This document shows positions 55,641 to 64,000 of a stretch of 64,000 nucleotides of DNA, piece by piece. Numbering within the stretch: the first letter of the stretch is position 1; every line of letters begins with the position of its first letter. The notes beneath the pieces were generated by a model that worked only from the letters and a program-made list of their open reading frames with translations, was not told where the DNA came from and ran no database searches. This DNA comes from Hamiltosporidium tvaerminnensis (Eukaryota; Microsporidia; Dubosqiidae): contig CM061246.1 in assembly GCA_022605425.2 (NCBI GenBank), forward strand, positions 1,423,501 through 1,487,500, written 5' to 3'. A program made the translations under genes and the position numbers.

Positions 55641-57019
55641 ATACGAAGAAATATAAAAATGAAATCGAAATTCCAATGTTGCAAAATCAGATTCTGTTAG
55701 TGGTTCAGACTCTCGAAATCTCATAAAAAAACCAAATAACAATCAAAATATATAAAGTTTTTTCTCTACTGCATAAAATAGCAATGTAAAATAAGAAACA
55801 GGTTAGAATGGTTCATTATCACGGGCAACCTTTTTTTGAAGCAAATAGCGTATGTTTTGATAAATGAGAAAGATTTTCTATTTTTAAGGCTCCACATGCC
55901 AGAATAATTTTAATATCAGTATTTGTCTTTACTTAATAATACAAATTTGGATTCATAAAGCAACTTGAATCACATTGTTTATTTTGATTCTAGAAAATAT
56001 TACTTATTTAAGTAGACATTACAATAAAAACAAATTTTAATTTTAAATGAATAGACGAAAATATATTTATCTTCGAAAAATAATGAAATGAATTAACAAT
56101 CATTGAGATCTAAATTACTAAGAAAAGTCGTTAAAAAAATTTAACCGAAAATTAACATAAAAATAGGCTCGGAAATGGTTTTACTACTGTTTTGGTTTAG
56201 TATTATAGGATATTTTTTTATGATAACTTAGGAATTCTTTCCCGAAAATTTATAGGTTTAAATAAAAAACCACACGGCCCCAGCATTAATAGATTAATAT
56301 ATTTAATAAGTAGCTTATCTGCCATGCGTTATTATAATCTCATAAGAATGGAAATCAAAAACACACAAAAAATTAAAACAATATTTTTTGTTTCCTTAGT
56401 TTTTTGTGAATTGCATACGAATAAATTGGAGCTTTTTCTTACGCGTGAAGTACCTACATAGAGTTGGCTTTGTGAGAAAACCGCTTCTCTAAATAAATTC
56501 CCCATATTTGCAGCAAATACTCTTGTTTTTTGTCTATTTTCATTTCGAAATCGGTTCGCACGGATACTATAAATGTTTAAGTCAAAACGGAGTATGTAAC
56601 CTAACCGTTAAGAATATGGGATTACAGTATATTATCCGCCTTTAATTTAGAATTCATAATTGCGGCTTTAATTAGATTTTTCATAATTTCGTTACTATGA
56701 GTATCTTATGATTAAAAGGGTGTGATGAATAAAACTTTCAAAGAAAAATGATACTAACCAATGTTCAAGGTTAAAACGTGGAGTGTAATACCTGGCTAAT
56801 TCAAGAATTCATTGGATGTTAAAAACCTCTTGTTTATTCATAAGTGTATCGACATTTGCTGTTGATACTTTTTAACCTAGTACTCTGAAAATACACTCAT
56901 TTAAATCCCCAAATTCTTATTAACACCCTTTTCAAAATATCTCATAATAATATCTTTTAGTTAACCTATCTTTATAATCAAGAATTTACCTTCTTATTGT
57001 CGGTCATAAGCTTGCATAC
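55641..57019. other. AT-rich spacer
   Basis: No gene or repeat recognised on either strand. Confidence 0.45.
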
Positions 57020-57560
57020 ATGATTTATTTTATTAAATACTTTTAAAAATATTTTTCGACTCTTTTATAAATTTTCTTCTGCCTCTTTGCTAATGTAATT
57101 TACCTTTCGAAATCCGATCCTTCGCTTATATTCATTATTAGTTTCTTTAGCGTGGCTTCTCTGTTTCAAATAGGAAGGAATAATTATTGTTAATTTAACG
57201 TGTATACCATCATCTTCCTCAGTACTTGCCTGTTTGAAAAGCTTTTGATTGTTTATGTATTTCTGTTCATTAAAAGAACCCATCGAAGCTTTCTTAATTC
57301 TATTCCGCATTTATTTGGACTCAAGCTCTCTCCTTCGATTAAAAGAAACTATTTCAACATCTTCTTGTGTACAATCAAATGAATGTATGCCACTGCGTTC
57401 ATGTTTATTTCAAGCCTTATAGGGTAAGCCTGTGGTATTTGTTTCAATACCACCCCAGACCATCCCTAAGAAAATTATCCTAACACTTCACTTAAAAATA
57501 AGACCTAATCATTTGCCAATATATTTGACCACACTTTATATGTTAGATATTAATTTGCTA
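57020..57560 (-). mobile_element. LINE 3' fragment (H)
   Basis: On the minus strand: GGCAAATGATTAGGTCTTAT (matches GCAAATGAGTTAGGTCTTAT of copy A), ATGAACGCAGTGGCATACAT (the MNVEAY codons), AAGCTTCGATGGGTT, the acidic STEEDDGIHV stretch, and AAAGAGGCAGAAGAAAATTT of the 3' UTR. It ends near TATTTAATAAAATAAATC. 5'-truncated and degenerate, it lies directly beside R1 copy e. Confidence 0.72.
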
Positions 57561-57654
57561 TATTTATTCTTATTTCGTAGGTGGAGAGAGGATAACTTAA
57601 AAAACCAACTGCCCGGCAATGAATGACTAAAATTGATATAAGAAATCGTTGTTT

Positions 57655-58280
57655 TGATTTTTGATGGGTATAAAAACATACAGCAGCTTTGGTTATTCCA
57701 TGGGTGGTCGTAAGAGAAGTATAAGGTCTAAGAAATAACAAACCTTTTCACAAATCTATTTTGTAGTTTCGTGTGTAACAAAATTGCAGACCGCAATCCG
57801 TACGAAATAGAAATGTGAAAGCATTGAAAACTAGACTTGCTGACTCGGTTTAGAAGATTTGGCATATTTGAAACTGAAACAAACTATTTAAGGCCAGGAA
57901 AACCATGCAACAAAGTATACCTGTTGGTATGACATTACACTGTCTCAAAGACTTTATGAAGGTCTCTGTGATATATCTGAGCTAGAAGTTTATTGGGTTT
58001 AAAATTTCGCGAGTGAGCGGGTGTGCTGCATACTCTTATGGAAGCCCGGAAATATGTTTAGACCTGCGATCACACTCCATGCAACAGACATAAACAAGCA
58101 CGAAGCAACTGCTTTGCTTGTTTATTAACTTCTACGCATCTTTTATATGAATGCCCTAGGTACGTGGGTATCGAAAAAGTACTGGAGTGTTTGAGGAGCA
58201 ATTATTTAGATCAAACTTAGAAATGCGTTAATGCTATGGAAACAATATAACACTGCCACTGTGTGAAGGAAGAGAAATTG
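57655..58280 (+). repeat. Dispersed repeat R1, copy e
   Basis: Plus-strand copy with TTGCAGACCGCAAT, GACTCGGTTTAGAAG, the core AGTATACCTGTTGGTATGAC (hairpin arms 57917-57921 and 57926-57930, loop TGTT), AGTTTATTGGGTTT, GATCACACTCCATG and GTTAATGCTATGGAAACAAT. It is the closest relative of copy a in the second half. Confidence 0.75.
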
Positions 58281-58326
58281 TCAACTAAATTCGTATTTAT
58301 TTTTTTTTCAGGTATATTGAGGACCC

Positions 58327-58665
58327 ATTCGATAAAAAGCGAATGAGAAATTTTTTAGAAATATCTATAACATAGAGCACTACTTAATTTTTTTTTTCGA
58401 AAGTTAAAAGTTTATTCAACTGATTCACTTGTAAAGTTCTTGCGGGATAAAAAGGGAGATTTGTTGCGTTTAATGCATATATCTTTTAATATTTTTACAA
58501 TTAAACAACAAACCTCCACATTTTATTATAGACAATATAAATATAAGAAAAAAATATAAAAAATGTGATTTATTGTGGTTCGTAAATTTGTTTATCCTTT
58601 TTGGTCAAAATAATCAAAAAATAAATAGATAGAAGGAAGATGATTTAATTAGACTAAATATACAA
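58327..58665. repeat. 339-bp direct repeat, left copy
   Basis: Same orientation and nearly colinear with 58924-59262. Shared blocks include CGAATGAGAAATTTTTTAGA, AAAAGTTTATTCAACT, GATAAAAAGGGAGATTTG, AACCTCCACATTT, TTTATTGTGGTTCGTAAATT and AGAAGGAAGATGAT. No obvious TG...CA ends. Confidence 0.9.
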
Positions 58666-58923
58666 TATTATTTCCCCATCATGCCGGTAGCAGAATTGGC
58701 TTGGAGTACTATCTACTTGTCGTAAGAGGTGACTAAAAGGGACTGATCTTTCATGTTGGGAATAGGCGTAGGCTAACAACCCATCCTTTAAAACTATATT
58801 GTTACAAAACCCGATAAGTAAACAAACCCACTGGAAAAAGACCGGTGGTCGGTATTACTAAGGGAGGCCAAGGCCCGTACAAGGCTGTAGTGCCAAGGAT
58901 GAATGAATGAATATTGCGGGTTT
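58666..58923 (+). mobile_element. GC-rich insert between the direct repeats (SINE- or TRIM-like)
   Basis: 258 bases, sharply richer in G+C than the flanks (27 of 60 bases in 58681-58740 and 32 of 60 in 58861-58920). It contains CCGGTAGCAGAATTGGC at its start, TTGTCGTAAGAGGTGACTAA, a possible hairpin CCACTGG/CCGGTGG (58828-58834 with 58842-58848), AGGGAGGCCAAGGCCCGTAC, and ends in a short ATGA tail (58899-58910). A simple-repeat tail suggests a non-LTR or SINE 3' end. The flanking long direct repeats alternatively suggest a miniature LTR element with a primer-site-like start. Non-coding. Confidence 0.55.
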
Positions 58924-59262
58924 ATTCGAAAAAAAAACGAATGAGAAATTTTTTAGAAATATATATAACATAGAGTACTACTTAATTTTTTTTTCGAACG
59001 TTAAAAGTTTATTCAACTCATTCACTTGTATATTCATTCTTTCAGATAAAAAGGGAGATTTGGTGTATTAATTGCATATATCTGTTATTTTTTAATACAG
59101 TTATACATCAAACCTCCACATTTATTATGGACAATATTAATATAAGAAAAAAATATAAAAAAATGATTTATTGTGGTTCGTAAATTTGTTTATCCGTTTT
59201 TGTCAAATTAAATCAAAAAATAAATATGTAGAAGGAAGATGATATAATTACAATAAATTTAT
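58924..59262. repeat. 339-bp direct repeat, right copy
   Basis: Partner of 58327-58665, differing by scattered substitutions and small indels that look evenly spread, so the two copies have drifted for some time since duplication. Confidence 0.9.
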
Positions 59263-62200
59263 ATTTATATAGATTAGAGTTTTCATAGTTCAAAAAATAA
59301 AGAAAAATTTAAACATAAATCAATAAAAAATGGCAGTTTAAAAACAATAGTGGGAACAAGAGCTTTTATATAATGGCATGCGATCTCATGTATATCGATT
59401 TCATTTTCTTTATAATCTAAATAATGCAAGCATTCGTCTTTAAAAGAATAAAATGACAATTATCAGTTTATGTGGTTTATAATTATATTCACACATGTAA
59501 TATGTCGAAGTTTTTAAAACCAGAAGTTTCTTGATCAAATTATTAGAAAACTTTTCAGTTTTCTTCTTAATCTACTTCTTTGAAATTATCAATTTATTAA
59601 ATATTGTTATTTTACTCCGAAACGCCAAATTACAAAAATGCACGGAGTTTTTGATAACTACAAAAAAATATTAAATGCTTAAAAAGAATGAAACAAATCT
59701 CTATTTTTCTCAATATTAATTTTAAATTTACAATTAGGTTCTATATGAAAAAATATTAGAACTGAATACAGTGCAAAAGGTACACAAAAGAAAGGAATAA
59801 TACAGAGTATATATTTTCTTAATATAAATTTTTGAAATTTTTTTTTGAAAAAGTGGTTGAGTATATTAATTCGAGAGTGTTTGCTTTAGTATTATCAATC
59901 AAATAACAAATTTTATACAAAGAAAAATATATGTATATACATTAATTTGTTCTAACCGTGTAATGTAGGTTTTCTGATTTTATTAGTAGCGAGTTGATAT
60001 ACATATTTTTATATACCTTAAAAATAGATAAATTATTCTCCATATAGAAGCTGTATATTACATTGTGATGATGAAAAATACAAGGAGCCTATATACATCT
60101 ATGAGAAAAACATTGACTGACAATTCGAGATTGAAATTTACCAGAGATTACTTTTCGAAAGTATGTATATAGATGAAACAATTCATTTGGTTCAAAATGC
60201 ATCCTAAGAACCTATTATTTACGTATAATTTCAAAATAAAATAAACACATTTATATATCCGAAGAATATATACAGTGAAAGTGTGCTAAAGTGGAAACAT
60301 AGGTACAAAGAACACACAATAAAGCGATACAGAGCATGTGATAACTAAATATCATATAGAGAATATACAGACCAACAAGAAACCAGCAAGGATTCTAGCA
60401 AATCTTTAATAACCCTGAGCTCCAAAAAATATATTGAAATTACGAATAGATAAACGAGGTGAAAATGACCAGAAATCGATAGGCAAACCATCTTGCAAAG
60501 TTGGCAAAAGAAAAGTAAGAAAATATATGTCCATATTAATTTCCCGAAGTTCAAAGATGTTTAAGTTGCCCTAGAAATCGGATGACTAGCTCATGTGAAA
60601 AATGATCCCAGTAGCCTTTGTAAAAATAAATGAAAAAGAAAAATAGTCGATCTTTATATGTAGAAGTTGATAGTAAATAAGGCCATTATTAATAACAAGG
60701 CGTCATATTATTTTAAGTTAGTGAAGTGATGAATTTGAAAAGCGTAGATATTTAAATTAATAAAGTTAAAAAAAATCATTCTAATGTTTTTATTGCGAAT
60801 AGAAAATTGAGCATTGATTGGTTATTTGAAAGTTTTGCTTCTAAAAATATAAAAACCGCGATAAAGTTCTAAATTTTTTTTCCGGCTTAAATTTATCTTC
60901 ACTGGATAGTATGTACGGTAAGAGCAAATTCATTTATTAAGCTGAGATTTTCAACTACAATTTAGTTCACACAATGAATTCATTGATATTATTAATTTAA
61001 TTTTAAACCAAGAATCTGTATAGATTACTTTGCTTGATTTCATTTATATAATTTATAACTTTTCATAAATAGCATTATGATGCAAAAATCATAATGCATC
61101 CTTATAGAAACACTTCACATACATTAGAGTTTGTTTTTTTCACTTATATTTCGGCATTGGAATATTCTATCACTTGAATTCAGAAAATTACATCAATGTT
61201 TTGAATACAGCCAATCACTTAGATATCAAAATATTCTGGGTTTACAATACTATGGAAACCAAAGTTATTCAATTGATGAAAAAAGGTTTTGATACTCTTA
61301 AAACTACTGAAAGCATTAAGAAAACGCAAAAACCTACTTGAAGCACTAAGAGGCAATTGAATAATTGAAAAACAAAATCTTTGTATTTCACATTAATTAA
61401 TAAAATGAAAACAACCAAAATAATAGTTACCACTTAGTGTAAAAAATTGTATGATTATTTCATCATTTATTTTTGAAAAAAAGAGTTAGAAATTCGAATA
61501 TTATGCGTTGATTTAGATACTCCCAACAAATGATATACAAATCAAAAACTAATATTAAATACAAACAAATCGGATTTGGAATAAAAAAAGAAGAGTAAAA
61601 ATTATAAGGAAATAATTGAAAGTTTGATTTTTTCTTTATTTTTAGAAATTTGACAGACAAGATCAATGTGAAATCTAAAATTTTGAATAAATATGATTAC
61701 AGATTTTTTTGATTACAACTTCTTTCCTTTATATAAGATCTCGGTTTTTTACGAAATATTAAACTACTATGGTATAAAAAATACAGGAATTACCGTTTTC
61801 TTTATAAAATGAGGTTAGAATTCCACAAACTAAATGAACTAAAAGTTATTAGTGGGAATTAACAACTATTTTTTGAAAATATATACTTATAAATACTAAG
61901 TAGAAAATATCAAAAAAAAGGTGGCTCTAGCCTGTTATTAAAAGTAAAAGAATGGTTTTAAGTTCAAAAAAATCTTTTCCTCTAAATATAATTATATAAT
62001 TTACTTTTGCATTTAATGAACGCACAAGATTATGAAATAACTATTGTATTTGAAATAGTTGTAACTAAAACTAGTTTATTTTTCGCAGCTAATTGATGTG
62101 ATGCAATAAATTTCAGTAAATAAAAGAATACAAAAAAAACCACAAAACAAATAAATCTATAGCTATCTAAAAAAATATAAGAATTCTACGAGGTGCTGGA

Positions 62201-63590
62201 TACCAGAGGTAATATATTTTTTTTTATAGTACTCTATTGTTTAGAATGAATTAAGCAAATTTACACCTAGAAAAACAGAAATTTGGAATTGCGAAAACCA
62301 AACCTAAATTTGACTCATAAATAAATTACAATTCAAAATTCAATATAAAAAACATTCTCAAATGAAAAATTCTGAAAACTCTAAACTATAAAATACGCAT
62401 TATAAAGTAGAATACGAATTGTGACATTTTAAATTGTATAATCCAGAAAAAATAACTGAGGTGCATAGAATACTCTAAATATGTCTTAAAGTATGGAATA
62501 TCAGAACACAAAGAATGTTAGATCTCACACATAAATATATTTGGTAGCAATAAAATTCCCGAGTACCAGCTCATAATAATCTTCCATATTTTTAGAGAAT
62601 CTTGCAAATTTTTATTGCAAAATATTCTGACTTGATTATAGATCGAATAATTTACTAGAAATTGATAGGCGAATTTACTTTTATAAAATCTAAATAACTT
62701 TAGCTCTATTTAAAGAATTAAAAATCACATCATTTCAGAAGTTAGTTAATGTGAGTATTCTGAACTAAGAATGTGCATCAAAAAAATCTAAGGAATCGAA
62801 TGTAATCAATACATTTGGTTTTTTTTTAATAAGATAAAAGAAATTCGAACAAATATGAATTCATTTAAAATACTTTCTTCAAATAATAAAGAGAATGATA
62901 AAGTACGAACTCTTAAATTAAAATAACTTTTATCTAGATTAATTGTTTTGATAGTCGTAATTTATTGTAATTCGGATGTATTTATTATCAAATGTAATGA
63001 TATATATCAAACCTTTAAATACAGTAATAATATACTATTTACCACTGTGGTGTACACCAAAAAGGCATACAAATTGTTTATTTTGATTGATAAAGAGAAT
63101 TAAACTCAAGTAAAATTTAGTTTGATTATAGAAAATAAATTACACAAAATATTTTAGGAAATTCTAAAATACCGTGAAACTATACATCTATAAACCACAC
63201 AGAACATCTAGAAGAAAGATACTATATAAACACATACAAACTTATTAAAATACTAAAGAAGCCCTGTAATTGTATTTCAATCAGGAAAAGAGAAAAATTA
63301 TAAGAACAAATAACTAAACGAGAATAATTTAAATAATGTAAACGATTTAACCTATAATGACTCAGCATCAAATATAAAGTTTTAAGATTTGGTATATTCA
63401 TTGTTAAAAACAATTCTACAAAAAATATTCTTCTTAAACTTTAAAATTTCTTATAAAATCTTATATTTTTAATTCTAAAGACAGTTAAATATAACTCAGT
63501 TTATATTTTTTTTTTACTAAAATTGATTTTTTATTCAAAATTAAAAGTAAAGAATATTTTTACGATCCAAGACATTAGAATTAAAATGTA
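59263..63590. other. Long AT-rich stretch, nothing recognised
   Basis: More than 4 kb without a credible gene, tRNA, LINE or R1 landmark. The 60-70 codon frames at 60345, 61463 and 63222 (minus) have no CCC motif or conserved features. Confidence 0.5.
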
Positions 63591-63896
63591 TCAACATTCA
63601 ATGTCATTTAACAACTCTAAATCGTTATATATTTTTGCTATTCTATACCTTTCATATATTTTTTTAAGATCTTTTTTTTCACTACCGACCCAAATTATTT
63701 TTGTTATTCCTGGACATTGGAAACACGAAATAACACACGCACCCTCAGAATAAAAAAATTCATCTTCATAGAATTGATTTGCCACACTAATCATTGAATC
63801 AACAAAGTCGATTATTAGTGAAATATTAATATCATCTTTATTTTTAACATAAATTGGTTCAGAATTTGTTGTAATAAGCAAAGTACCAAAAGACAT
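63591..63896 (-). CDS. Small protein, possibly longin-like
   Basis: 101 codons from an ATG directly preceded by CCC (ATATCCCATG), which favours this start over the in-frame TTG at 63917. The pattern is a beta-hairpin start (GTLLITTNSEPIYVK), an amphipathic helix (about residues 27-45), two further strands (GACVISCFQCPGITKIIWVG) and a C-terminal basic helix (LKKIYERYRIAKIYND). That order (strands-helix-strands-helix) is reminiscent of longin/MON1-type domains of vesicle-trafficking proteins, but the resemblance is by eye only. There is no signal peptide. It could also be the first exon-like part of a longer, frameshifted gene, since the stop is followed by AT-rich DNA. Confidence 0.5.
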   Translation of the reverse strand: MSFGTLLITTNSEPIYVKNKDDINISLIIDFVDSMISVANQFYEDEFFYSEGACVISCFQCPGITKIIWVGSEKKDLKKIYERYRIAKIYNDLELLNDIEC

Positions 63897-63899
63897 GGG
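63897..63899 (-). promoter_or_regulatory. CCC motif abutting the 63896 start
   Basis: Minus strand AAATATCCCATG, the same zero-spacing arrangement as at 5697. Confidence 0.5.
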
Positions 63900-64000
63900 A
63901 TATTTAAAAAAATCCAAAAAAAAAAATTAAAATAAAGAAATTTAATAATTACCGATCGTATACCTTATTTTTTTCTCAGTTAGAGTTTCAAATGCAGCAG

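Noticed and set aside
58666-58923. tRNA or 5S rRNA gene in the GC-rich insert
   Set aside because: No cloverleaf, no B box (GTTCGANTCC) and no 5S-like conserved blocks; only one 7-bp hairpin is apparent.
1-64000. CRISPR arrays, bacterial operons, riboswitches
   Set aside because: The window is eukaryotic; the tandem repeats lack regular unique spacers, and no prokaryotic signals were seen.

Overview
The window looks like nuclear DNA of a gene-sparse, very AT-rich microsporidian. The evidence is a set of compact, intron-less eukaryotic genes typical of that group: a mitosomal-type Hsp70, a short prolyl-tRNA synthetase, UAP1, dolichol kinase, NSA2, CCR4, SEC23, HAS1 and eIF2A. Eleven start codons also have a CCC motif just upstream, a known microsporidian promoter hallmark. 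The long gene-poor stretches and the many decayed retrotransposon copies suggest an expanded genome of the Hamiltosporidium or Edhazardia kind. The genus is inference; nothing here names the species.

Layout. 0-6 kb: 5' part of mitosomal Hsp70 (-), a LINE relic, and a large helical-repeat-like gene split by a one-base frameshift (-). 6-17.5 kb: mostly decayed DNA with two copies of a ~0.6-0.7 kb dispersed repeat (called R1 here) and one frameshifted secreted-protein gene (+). 17.6-34.3 kb: the gene-rich core, with UAP1 (+), dolichol kinase (-), NSA2 (-), tRNA-Glu (-), a small coiled-coil gene (+), CCR4 (+), a LINE copy (+), prolyl-tRNA synthetase (-, frame broken inside a microsatellite) and SEC23 (+). 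The spacers in this core are full of tandem repeats. 34.4-40.7 kb: two LINE 3' fragments and decayed sequence. 40.7-44.2 kb: HAS1 (+) and eIF2A (+). 44.2-53.7 kb: mostly non-coding, then a leucine-rich-repeat-like gene (-) cut in two by a near full-length 3.46 kb LINE with a 13-bp target-site duplication. 53.7-64 kb: R1 copies, a LINE fragment, a pair of 339-bp direct repeats around a GC-rich insert, a long featureless stretch, and a small gene at the right end.

The recognisable genes are housekeeping functions: translation (prolyl-tRNA synthetase, eIF2A, tRNA-Glu), ribosome assembly (NSA2, HAS1), mRNA deadenylation (CCR4), secretion (SEC23), glycan precursors (UAP1 for chitin and N-glycans, dolichol kinase for the lipid carrier) and mitosomal protein import/folding (Hsp70). 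They are not arranged as a pathway cluster.

The most interesting signals are structural. A LINE has disrupted a lineage-specific LRR-like gene, and its old reading frame can still be followed across the insertion site. The promoter region of the prolyl-tRNA synthetase gene is amplified four times. Essential genes carry microsatellite expansions and apparent frameshifts. There is a dispersed repeat family with a conserved small hairpin, and a GC-rich foreign-looking element lies between long direct repeats.
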